Shown here: one piece after another, positions 5,572-11,438 of the stretch
How the letters are laid out: every line of letters begins with the position of its first letter
Position numbering within the stretch: position 1 is the stretch's first letter
NCBI GenBank assembly: GCA_964519095.1
Contig: CAZFHV010000113.1
Span: 1-11,495, forward strand
DNA from: JAEHCY01 sp964519095
GTDB lineage: Bacteria; Pseudomonadota; Gammaproteobacteria; Chromatiales; Chromatiaceae
DNA: 11,495 nt
Direction of reading: 5' to 3'
Made by a program: the position numbers and the translations under genes
Notes under the pieces: model-generated
Database searches by the model: none
Seen by the model: only the letters and a program-made list of their open reading frames with translations
Told to the model about the DNA's origin: nothing

Positions 5572-8259
5572 TCAGGCGCGCAGCACGCACCACAGCACCC
5601 GTTTCCCCGACCCCGAGGATTCCGCGCGGCAGAACTTGAAGCCATCGACGATGCGGCCCGCGTGGCGTTTGATCCACCACCCCAAGCGGTTGCGATTGAT
5701 GGACCCCTTCTCCTCGGCGACCTCCCTGAAGGCGTCCTCGAGCTCGTCCTGGAACGCGATCCGCGCCAGCACGTCACGGAGGGCGATCGCCTGATACCCG
5801 AACCGCTCGACCCATAAGCTCAGCATGCGACCGAGCACATCGGCGTCGGGGTCGTGTTTGAGCTGTTCGAGCAGGGCGGTCGCGGGGTCGGGCTGGCCGA
5901 GCCAGATCAAAGGGTGGCGGCAGTAATCGGCCCAGGCGCCACCGTAGGTGGCAATCGAAGGCACGTCTGCCCGAGCGCAACCCGCCCGGCGCCAGGCCTC
6001 AATGATCGTCAACACCGCGGCGACGTACCGCCCGCGGTGCCGCCGCACCTCCTCAACCGGGCCGTGCTGATAACTGATGGTAGCGGGGGTCTGGCAGCGC
6101 GGGTCGATCTGGATGGTGATCACGCGGCGGCGCATGTCGCGCACCGGGGCAACGTTATTGCCGGAGGCGAGGAAAGTGGCGCGCGTCGACACGGCCACCA
6201 CCTTGGTCTCACCCAGAATGCGGTCCGAGATGCGCTGCTCGGTGAGCACCCGGTTCATGGCGCCGTGTGGCAGGAGGTCGGTGGTCATGTCGTCGAACTC
6301 GATCACCGCGGGAGACGTCAGCAGCAGGGCGAGCAGCGCCTTGGTGGCCTCCGCGCCGTCCGCGGGGTAGCTGCTGGGGGCGCTCGGTCCCGGCCCGGCG
6401 AAGGCGGTGATCAGCTTGCAGAGGTAGCTCTTGCCGGAGGCCATCACCGGAGCGGTGGCGAGGTAGAGAGGCGCAGCGGGGAGCGCCGGGCGCACCGTCG
6501 CGGTGAGCAGGGCGGAGAGGGCGGCGGAGCGGTCGTGCGCCGCAGCGAACCGGAACTCGGTGAGGAGACCGAGCAGGGTGTCCAGGGCGCGCTCGGCATC
6601 CCCGCGGTTAGGGTTGCGCGGCACCGGAAACTCGCGTGGGTCGAATACACCGAACAGCTGCGACCGCTCGTCGTACCCGGAACTCGTCACCAGGCTGCCG
6701 TCGTCGCGGAAGTAGGGTTGGCGGGCCAGCCCGGCCAGGGGTGGCAGGTGCTGATACCGCTGCACATCGTAGAGCACCGCGACATGGCGGACGGGGGGGT
6801 CGATGCGCACCCAGGCACCGCTGCGGGCGTCGTAGCGTTCCCAGGTCGCGGCACGCGCAAGCTCGGCGGTCAGCGCAGGGCTTGACGTGGGATGGATGTG
6901 GGGATCGCGGGTCTCGGGGTGGGTCGCCACGCTGACGATCAGGCCGCCCGCCTGGAAATGCCGGCCGCGACCTGCCAGCTCGGCCTCGGCTCGCTCGACG
7001 ACTCGGTGGATCTCGCCACCGATGACCCGGATGATCGGCTTGCACCGGGCATCGCCCACGGGGACCGCCAGATAACCAAGCAGATCGCGGATGTGCCGGC
7101 TCGCGCAGCTTCCGTGAAGGCAGCTGAACCCGCCCAAGGGAAATCCGTCGTCGGGCTCGCAGTACGCGGTGCCATGGTCAATGGCCCCGGTGTGCTCGGT
7201 GACCCAGGGACAGGTGACGTCGTGGCGGGCTTCACCGAGAGCGGTCTTATAGAGCCCTCTGCTCTTGAGGGCAGCCAGGACCGGGTTCTCGTCCGGGCGG
7301 GGGACGTAGACATCATCCTGGTCGTTGGCCGCGGCGGGGGCACCGCGGTGCGGTTTCTCCGCTTTGGGGCGCCCGGCCGGGCGCATGTCGAGCTCCAGGG
7401 CGAAAACGATCTCCTCGGCCGAGTAGCGGGCCTCGGGCCGCCACGCCGCCACCCGGTGCGGGAAGGGCTCCGCGAGCCTGGCCTTGGTGTTCGTCCCCAC
7501 AGGGAGCCGGGCTGCCCGCGTCATGGGGCCGGTAGCGCCAGGGTCGCACAGACCGGCGTCGACGATCGCGTTGAGCAGGCGAGTCGCGGCGGGCGCCCCC
7601 GTCAGGGGCGGGTCCAGGATGATCCCGCCCTGGAAGTTGCCCGGGGAGGTCTCGATCAGCCAGGAAAGCTCGAATCCGCCGAGTCGGTCCAGACTCGCCT
7701 TGGTCCCGAGGTCGTCGAGCAGCACCGCGTGCAGCGCGGCGAAGTGGGTCTTGCGCCGCCGCACGACGCCGTCCTCCCCGGGGTAGTAACTCCCGAGGGC
7801 GAAGAAGTTGTTGTGGTGGGCCGGCAAAGCGGCGGGCCAGGGCCACGCCGGCCAGGATTTTTGCCGGTCGGGGTCACCGCCGAAACTGATCACCAGCGGA
7901 TGCGCACCCTCGGGGAGGTCGCGGAACACCGCTTCTATAAAGTCGGCGTTCCCGAGACTTACGGTTTCTCCGGTATTACGGTTTTTCTCCGGTCCACTCG
8001 AAAAATCCGTCAACGGCACACCGCCATCGTTCGCGGTTGCCGTAACCTGACAGTTTGGGGAGTCGACATGGAAATCTGCGGCGGTACCGGCGGTCATCGC
8101 CGCCCCCTTGCCGTTGGTCCCGCCCTTCCCCTGCAGGGTGCCGGCCTCGCGTAGCCGGGGGCCGCACGGGGTACAATCCTCGTAGGCGAATCCGGCGCTA
8201 TATATCGGCTGGCTCGGACCCTCCGCCGGGGCCGGGCCGCTATTGTTACGTCCCATCAT
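5572..8259 (-). CDS. Primase-helicase (RepB-like primase plus superfamily 3-type ATPase)
   Basis: An 895-residue protein from ATG 8259-8257, chosen because GGGAGGG sits eight to nine bases upstream and it begins 17 bases after the AlpA-like gene; the frame continues further upstream without a better start. Residues 1-105 are low-complexity. Residues 105-290 resemble archaeo-eukaryotic/RepB-type primases: VLLDDLGTK (179-187) and ETSPGNFQGGI (203-213). Residues 345-395 form a zinc-finger-like section (TCPWVTEHTG, GFSCLHGSC). Residues 560-720 form an ATPase: Walker A TAPVMASGKS (K610), Walker B VIEFDD (652-657), sensor FLASGNN (696-702) and arginines in RDMRRR. The C-terminus (about 800-895) is a winged-helix-like segment. 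It probably primes and unwinds the excised element during replication, as P4 alpha protein does. The gene looks intact. One copy of the inverted 34-bp motif lies within its codons 90-101. Confidence 0.85.
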   Translation of the reverse strand: MMGRNNSGPAPAEGPSQPIYSAGFAYEDCTPCGPRLREAGTLQGKGGTNGKGAAMTAGTAADFHVDSPNCQVTATANDGGVPLTDFSSGPEKNRNTGETVSLGNADFIEAVFRDLPEGAHPLVISFGGDPDRQKSWPAWPWPAALPAHHNNFFALGSYYPGEDGVVRRRKTHFAALHAVLLDDLGTKASLDRLGGFELSWLIETSPGNFQGGIILDPPLTGAPAATRLLNAIVDAGLCDPGATGPMTRAARLPVGTNTKARLAEPFPHRVAAWRPEARYSAEEIVFALELDMRPAGRPKAEKPHRGAPAAANDQDDVYVPRPDENPVLAALKSRGLYKTALGEARHDVTCPWVTEHTGAIDHGTAYCEPDDGFPLGGFSCLHGSCASRHIRDLLGYLAVPVGDARCKPIIRVIGGEIHRVVERAEAELAGRGRHFQAGGLIVSVATHPETRDPHIHPTSSPALTAELARAATWERYDARSGAWVRIDPPVRHVAVLYDVQRYQHLPPLAGLARQPYFRDDGSLVTSSGYDERSQLFGVFDPREFPVPRNPNRGDAERALDTLLGLLTEFRFAAAHDRSAALSALLTATVRPALPAAPLYLATAPVMASGKSYLCKLITAFAGPGPSAPSSYPADGAEATKALLALLLTSPAVIEFDDMTTDLLPHGAMNRVLTEQRISDRILGETKVVAVSTRATFLASGNNVAPVRDMRRRVITIQIDPRCQTPATISYQHGPVEEVRRHRGRYVAAVLTIIEAWRRAGCARADVPSIATYGGAWADYCRHPLIWLGQPDPATALLEQLKHDPDADVLGRMLSLWVERFGYQAIALRDVLARIAFQDELEDAFREVAEEKGSINRNRLGWWIKRHAGRIVDGFKFCRAESSGSGKRVLWCVLRA
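7959..7992 (-). repeat. Inverted 34-bp motif, copy B (inside the primase gene)
   Basis: On the minus strand this reads CCGGAGAAAAACC followed by GTAATACCGGAGAAACCGTAA-type sequence, and matches copy A (5536-5569) at 29 of 34 positions in opposite orientation. It codes for primase residues of the EKNRNTGETV stretch, in the low-complexity N-terminal region before the primase domain. Copy A is non-coding, so shared coding function cannot explain the match. Confidence 0.7.
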
Positions 8260-8276
8260 CACTCGATCCCTCCCTG

Positions 8277-8591
8277 TCAGGCCGCAGCACGGGTGGCCGT
8301 GCGTTGCCGCGCGCGCCGCGCCGCCTCGGGGTCCTCGCTGGTCGAACGGTAGGTCGGCAGGGCCGCGAGCGCCGCCAGCACGTCCGATTTGCGATAGCGG
8401 ACGCGCCAGCCGATTTTGAGATAGGGGATGCCGGCGCCGGCCCAGCGGTCGCGCTCCATTTTGGCCTCGGAGCAATCCAAGACCGCGGCGACGGTGACCT
8501 GGTCGAACAGAGCTGTGTCGGGCGCCGAGTAGAAAACGCGGATCAGGTCCGCTCGGGTGGGCGCTGGAGCCTGGGGGGTGGTGGTTGCCAT
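8277..8591 (-). CDS. AlpA-like helix-turn-helix regulator
   Basis: A 104-residue protein from ATG 8591-8589, with a near-ideal Shine-Dalgarno sequence (GAGGTGAT) seven bases upstream. Residues 28-75 hold an excisionase/AlpA-type winged helix: LFDQVTVAAVLDCSEAKMER, then a W in DRWAGAGIPYLKIG, then VRYRKSDVLAAL. The pattern 'T..vAa.l..S.a...r.r..G.giPylKiGr.VRYrksDV' is the hallmark of this family, which acts as a transcriptional regulator and excision factor in P4-like and other integrative elements. The C-terminal 25 residues are Arg/Ala-rich. It sits 17 bases upstream of the primase-helicase and is probably cotranscribed with it. A 13-bp dyad ends on its start codon and includes its Shine-Dalgarno sequence, which suggests autoregulation or translational control. 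Confidence 0.85.
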   Translation of the reverse strand: MATTTPQAPAPTRADLIRVFYSAPDTALFDQVTVAAVLDCSEAKMERDRWAGAGIPYLKIGWRVRYRKSDVLAALAALPTYRSTSEDPEAARRARQRTATRAAA

Positions 8592-8625
8592 CGGATCACC
8601 TCAAATTCAGTCTGAGATGATCCGA
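8591..8625 (-). promoter_or_regulatory. Dyad/hairpin burying the ribosome binding site of the AlpA-like gene
   Basis: TCGGATCACCTCA (8591-8603) and TGAGATGATCCGA (8613-8625) are inverted repeats with one mismatch in 13 and a 9-base spacer. In the minus-strand transcript the mismatch becomes a U-G wobble, so a continuous 13-bp stem can form with loop GACUGAAUU. The 3' arm contains the Shine-Dalgarno GAGGUGAU and the A of the start codon. It may be an RNA switch hiding the binding site, or a DNA operator for the AlpA-like protein or another regulator. Confidence 0.6.
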
Positions 8626-8654
8626 GCGTAAGGACGTACGCTACGCCCCGCCAA
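8625..8654 (-). promoter_or_regulatory. Candidate sigma-70 promoter for the AlpA-primase operon
   Basis: On the minus strand, TTGGCG (8654-8649) and TACGCT (8630-8625) are separated by 18 bases. The -35 box matches consensus at 4 of 6 positions; the -10 box matches only 3, but these include the first, second and last. The -10 box touches the 13-bp dyad, and one arm of the CGTACG inverted repeat lies in the spacer. If used, transcription would start inside the dyad's upstream arm, which would favour an operator over an RNA hairpin. Confidence 0.3.
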
Positions 8655-8674
8655 CCTTTCCCGGAGCGTACGTC
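8633..8674. repeat. Perfect 10-bp inverted repeat built on CGTACG
   Basis: GACGTACGCT (8633-8642) and AGCGTACGTC (8665-8674) are perfect inverted copies around a 22-base spacer. Each arm itself contains the 6-bp palindrome CGTACG, and a partial third unit, GAGCGTA, lies at 8624-8630. The layout, one arm between the candidate -35 and -10 boxes and the other upstream of -35, looks like a paired operator. Confidence 0.55.
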
Positions 8675-8683
8675 GTGTGGGGG

Positions 8684-9181
8684 TCACTTGGCCTTGCCGC
8701 GGCCTCCGTCCTTCCCCGCATCGCTTTGTTTTTGCAGCCGATTCTTCAACCGGTATTCCGCGCGCTGGCGAGCTTCCCGCTCTGCCTGGAGTGCTTGCTC
8801 GGCCTTTGCGCGGGCCGCGAGGGCGGCATCCAGGGACCGGCAGCACTCCCCATAGCGGGCCTCCAGGGCCTCCCGACCGGGAGGGAGCAGGACGCCGTCC
8901 AAGTGTTCTCCCACCCCAAAACCGTCGCGCGCGCTCAGATCGTGAGCCCGCGGCCGCAGCCAGGAAGGAAGATCATCGCGATTCGGCCAGGTCTCCCTCA
9001 CCCAGTTACTGAAGCTCTGATCGACCAGGGGTGAGTCAATGATCTTCCCTGCTTTCCCGGCCCGGTAGGCCCGCTGCCGGATCCGTTCTGCCGCCTTCTC
9101 CAACGGGTCCTCGGGATAGACGATCCTGGCGATCTCCTTGTACGCCTCCGACCGAGTGATCTTCTTTACGACGCGCGTCAT
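8684..9181 (-). CDS. Hypothetical coiled-coil protein of an integrative element
   Basis: A 165-residue protein from ATG 9181-9179 to TGA 8686-8684. Residues 8-45 (TRSEAYKEIARIVYPEDPLE, then an R-rich helix RIRQRAYRA) resemble a short N-terminal DNA-binding-like helical segment seen in small hypothetical proteins of integrative elements. Residues 50-100 are mixed (SFSNWVRETWP, DLPSWLRPRAHDL). Residues 104-150 form a clear coiled coil rich in Ala, Glu and Arg (LAARAKAEQALQAEREARQR), and the tail is basic (GKDGGRGKAK). There is no signal peptide or membrane helix. The upstream Shine-Dalgarno sequence is G-rich but not classic. It sits between the DUF2442 and AlpA-like genes on the same strand, separated from the latter by a 92-base regulatory gap. 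I do not recognise a function. Confidence 0.65.
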   Translation of the reverse strand: MTRVVKKITRSEAYKEIARIVYPEDPLEKAAERIRQRAYRAGKAGKIIDSPLVDQSFSNWVRETWPNRDDLPSWLRPRAHDLSARDGFGVGEHLDGVLLPPGREALEARYGECCRSLDAALAARAKAEQALQAEREARQRAEYRLKNRLQKQSDAGKDGGRGKAK

Positions 9182-9246
9182 AGTCGCCGCCCCCGCGGGC
9201 TTGGGTTAGGGGCCTCCGGGCAATCCCGACAGGGGCCTTGGTGGAG

Positions 9247-9504
9247 TCAGGCCGCTTGTGTGCGCTGGCGCTGGAGCAGTTCCAGCAGAAACTCGGGTGC
9301 AAGGTCGGCACCGTTGTCCCAGGCCACAGTGCGCATCACCGGGTGCTGGTAGGCAGTGGCGAACAGGGCGGGGTCCCTGAGCGGCTCGAACACTTCCCCT
9401 TGCAGCTCATCGGACAGGTCCAGGGTGCCGGACTCGCCGTTGTTGAAGCGCAGGCTCAGCCGGTAGTCGGGGAGGGGGATGACCTCGGTGGTGTGCAGGA
9501 TCAT
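9247..9504 (-). CDS. DUF2442 protein (partner of the DUF4160 protein)
   Basis: An 85-residue protein from ATG 9504-9502, four bases after the stop of the DUF4160 gene. It is a full-length DUF2442 domain: ILHTTEVIPLPDYRLSLRFN, NGESGTLDLSDEL, GEVFEPLRDPALFATA and VMRTVAWDNGADLAPEFLLE. Proteins of this family are short and cytoplasmic. They are very often encoded next to DUF4160 and also beside transposase or toxin-like genes, which is why they have been suspected to be antitoxin-like. A biochemical role is not established as far as I know. Nothing is missing relative to the usual length. The 4-bp spacing to its upstream partner suggests coupled translation. Confidence 0.85.
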   Translation of the reverse strand: MILHTTEVIPLPDYRLSLRFNNGESGTLDLSDELQGEVFEPLRDPALFATAYQHPVMRTVAWDNGADLAPEFLLELLQRQRTQAA

Positions 9505-9508
9505 AGGG

Positions 9509-9766
9509 TCACTCCAAGGGTTCGATGGGTTGCAGGGGTTGCCGCTGCTGCGCCCGCTGCCAGTTCGCCACCAGATCGACACGATGGATCGCCAACCACT
9601 CATGGACCATGGAAAGGGCGCGGCCGGGTAGCCCACCCGCCAACACTTCACCGTCCAGACTGACCAGGGCCTCATCGTCGCCATACAAGGCATGAACGTG
9701 GGCCGGGTTGTGGTCGCGCCAGTTCATGTAGATAACGATGCCGAAGAAACGGGCTAGCTCCGGCAC
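9509..9766 (-). CDS. DUF4160 protein
   Basis: An 85-residue protein starting at GTG 9766-9764, four bases after the integrase stop (9773-9771). I prefer this to an upstream in-frame TTG (9796), which would overlap the integrase and adds residues not typical of the family. The DUF4160 core is complete: PELARFFGIVIYMNWRDHNP, AHVHALYGDDEALVSLDGEV and LPGRALSMVHEWLAIHRVDL. The 'H.P.HvHa.yg' segment is a conserved histidine-rich motif that could bind metal, although its function is unknown. It is followed four bases later by the DUF2442 gene. This pair is common in bacterial genomes and is often proposed to be a toxin-antitoxin-like module. Its attachment directly behind the integrase gene suggests it is carried as cargo or as a maintenance module of the element. 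Confidence 0.8.
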   Translation of the reverse strand: MPELARFFGIVIYMNWRDHNPAHVHALYGDDEALVSLDGEVLAGGLPGRALSMVHEWLAIHRVDLVANWQRAQQRQPLQPIEPLE

Positions 9767-9770
9767 GGGG

Positions 9771-11030
9771 TCAGCTCGCCACTGTGCGTCTGGCAAGGTC
9801 CACCACGTCCGCCGACGCCTTCGCCCCCGAAGCCTTGAGGATGAAGTCCTCGATCTGCTGCATGGGCCGACGCAGTCGCTCCACGTCCGCGACGATATAA
9901 CCGGCGGTTACGTCGTTGCGCATCTTGTGGTTCAAGAGCCGCTTGAGTGCGTAGGCGGGGATATCGAGCGATTCCGCCACCGTGATGAAGGTCCGCCGCA
10001 GGTCGTGAGGGGTGAAGGTCACGCCACTGTGGGCGATGACGTGGGCGATCTGGCGGCGGGGCTCGATCAGGTAGCCAGTCTTACCATCCCCAGGAAAGAC
10101 GTGGCGCGAGCGTTCAGCCGCCGGCAAGGCTTCGGCCGCCGCCTTGCGCCGGGCCAACAGGGCGTGCAGGTGGTCCGGCAGGGGCAACACGTGGTCCTCG
10201 TGATTCTTGGTGTCGGCGACGATTAGGGTCCGGTCGGCGAGGTCCACGCGGTCCCAAGTCAGTTGCGCCGCCTCGCCCTTGCGCAGCCCGGTCAACAGCG
10301 ATAACAGCAGGAAGTCGCGCACCGTGGCCGCGTCCAGTGCCGTGACGGCCGCATACCAGGCGGGGAGCTGGTACGCCTTGATGACGGTCTTGCGCCGCTC
10401 CACCCGATACCAGGCCCGCGTTGCCGACAGCCGCTTGACCGGGTTCTCCGGGAGAAAGGTTCGGCCCTTGGCGTCCTCGTACTTGCCCGCCGCGAAGTTG
10501 AAGACGGCCCGCAGGACGCGCATGCACAGGTTGGCCGTTGCCTCGCCGCGAGTCTGGGCAATCTGGCGGTGGCGCCGCTCCACCATGTCCTTGGTGATGT
10601 CCACCAGGGCGGTCCCCTGCCAGTCGGCGAAGCCGCCGCGCATGGCGTCCCGGTAGCCGCCGATGGTGCGTGGCTTGAGGTCCTTGCGGGCGAGCAGGTA
10701 GGCGTCGAAGGCTTGGCCCAAGGTGACGCCGGCGGCTTGCGCCTCACGCTTCTCCGCCTCGGGGTCGCGCCCGGACGCGATGATACCCAGCCGCTCTTGA
10801 GCCAGCTTGCGGGCTTGCTCCACGGTCAGGTTGGGGTACTTGCCCAGGGTCGCCCGGCGGGTCTTACCGTTGACTTTGGTCTCTACGATGAAGGAGCGCG
10901 CCCCGGTCTCGGTGATGCGCACGGCAAAGCCCTTGAGCAGATCATCCCGGTGGAAGGCTTGGGCGCGGGTGGCGGGGGGCGCAGGGACCGGCGGTTGCAG
11001 CCGGTCCACTGTGGACTTGCTCAGTCGCAT
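9771..11030 (-). CDS. Tyrosine recombinase (site-specific integrase)
   Basis: A 419-residue integrase from ATG 11030-11028 to TGA 9773-9771. The N-terminal part (about 1-95) has the DUF4102-like arm-binding fold (FAVRITETGARSFIVET, TRRATLGKYPNLTVEQAR), residues 100-205 the core-binding domain, and 215-395 the catalytic domain. The catalytic set is complete: R250 in LLTGLRKGEA, K275 in DTKNHEDHVLPL, H342 and R345 in HDLRRTF, H368 in LLNHK and nucleophile Y378 in VTAGYI. It should integrate and excise the element by strand exchange at att sites. Such integrases normally lie at one end of their element next to attL or attR, which fits the direct repeats upstream at 11041-11168. The Shine-Dalgarno sequence is weak. 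The gene leads a run of nine genes on the same strand. Confidence 0.93.
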   Translation of the reverse strand: MRLSKSTVDRLQPPVPAPPATRAQAFHRDDLLKGFAVRITETGARSFIVETKVNGKTRRATLGKYPNLTVEQARKLAQERLGIIASGRDPEAEKREAQAAGVTLGQAFDAYLLARKDLKPRTIGGYRDAMRGGFADWQGTALVDITKDMVERRHRQIAQTRGEATANLCMRVLRAVFNFAAGKYEDAKGRTFLPENPVKRLSATRAWYRVERRKTVIKAYQLPAWYAAVTALDAATVRDFLLLSLLTGLRKGEAAQLTWDRVDLADRTLIVADTKNHEDHVLPLPDHLHALLARRKAAAEALPAAERSRHVFPGDGKTGYLIEPRRQIAHVIAHSGVTFTPHDLRRTFITVAESLDIPAYALKRLLNHKMRNDVTAGYIVADVERLRRPMQQIEDFILKASGAKASADVVDLARRTVAS

Positions 11031-11040
11031 GGCAGATCCC

Positions 11041-11168
11041 GTGTAGACGCAGTGTAGACCGTTGGAGTCAAAAACAGGCCAAATCCTTCAAAGACCATCT
11101 GACGCATTTTGCCATGTAACCTTCTGGTTGTCTTGTGTTTTTCCTACTGCTTCAAAGAGTGTAGACCG
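11041..11168. repeat. Direct repeats upstream of the integrase (probable att/arm sites)
   Basis: AGTGTAGACCG occurs exactly at 11051-11061 and 11158-11168, and its core GTGTAGAC also at 11041-11048. CTTCAAAGA occurs exactly at 11086-11094 and 11150-11158, so the second copies of both repeats share one base at 11158. Repeats of this size near an integrase start are typical of arm-type integrase binding sites or of the att core. The crossover point cannot be located without an empty-site sequence. Confidence 0.55.
11042..11071 (-). promoter_or_regulatory. Candidate promoter of the integrase gene
   Basis: On the minus strand, TTGACT (11071-11066, 5 of 6 to the -35 consensus) is followed after 18 bases by TCTACA (11047-11042, a weaker -10 box), 11 bases before the ATG. 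Two copies of the GTGTAGAC repeat lie over the -10 box and in the spacer, so a protein bound there would occlude the promoter. Confidence 0.4.
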
Positions 11169-11216
11169 CACTAAAAAGGTGCATTTTCAAACTTTTAATC
11201 AGGTGGTCGCCGGAGA

Positions 11217-11279
11217 GTCGCCATTTTTCGTGAATCCTGAAATGGGTCCGATCCGATTTCAGGAGCGAAAAATGGCGAC
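11217..11279. repeat. 63-bp two-part palindrome
   Basis: GTCGCCATTTTTCG (11217-11230) pairs perfectly with CGAAAAATGGCGAC (11266-11279). Inside that, TCCTGAAAT (11235-11243) pairs perfectly with ATTTCAGGA (11256-11264), leaving a 12-base loop and a small asymmetric bulge (4 bases against 1). In total 23 bp are paired. It could be a bidirectional terminator, a MITE/REP-type unit or a transposon end. No flanking gene shows which. Confidence 0.65.
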
Positions 11280-11392
11280 CATTATTGCCTGCGGCGCCCG
11301 CGTCCGTCCTGCGTCCGCCGCGGCAGGTACTTCGCTGCACTGCGCACCCTGCCACGGCTCCCACAATGACTCTACGCCGTGTCGGATGCCTT

Positions 11393-11438
11393 ATGTTTTG
11401 TCTACGCCCGCGCTCCCGCGCGACCTGCGACAAAACAT
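11393..11438. repeat. 46-bp nested palindrome
   Basis: ATGTTTTGTC (11393-11402) and GACAAAACAT (11429-11438) are perfect inverted repeats. The loop holds a second stem, CGCGC (11409-11413) with GCGCG (11418-11422). The outer match resumes beyond a short insertion: GTCGGATG on the left (11381-11388) against CATCCGGC on the right (from 11436). No gene is nearby. Confidence 0.5.

Noticed and set aside
5854..6885. Long plus-strand frame of 343 codons opposite the primase-helicase
   Set aside because: It is antisense to a gene with clear Walker motifs. Its translation is rich in Gly, Arg and Ala without domains, as expected of a shadow frame in high-GC DNA.
5517..8056. Shared TGACAGTTT near both copies of the 34-bp motif (5517-5525 and 8048-8056)
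   Set aside because: These are in direct orientation while the 34-bp motif is inverted, and their distances to the motif differ, so I treat them as coincidence.
6892..8154. Plus-strand frame of 420 codons opposite the primase N-terminal half
   Set aside because: It is antisense to the primase domain. The codon pattern follows the minus-strand gene, and the product has no recognisable motif.
9208..9238. Direct repeat AGGGGCCT (9208-9215 and 9231-9238) before the 165-aa gene
   Set aside because: Eight GC-rich bases repeated once at short distance is easily expected by chance in this DNA, and no regulatory pattern accompanies it.
11152..11433. Open frame of 93 codons on the minus strand in the right flank
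   Set aside because: It runs straight through the 63-bp and part of the 46-bp palindromes, has no ribosome site I can see, and is biased in composition with no recognisable domain.
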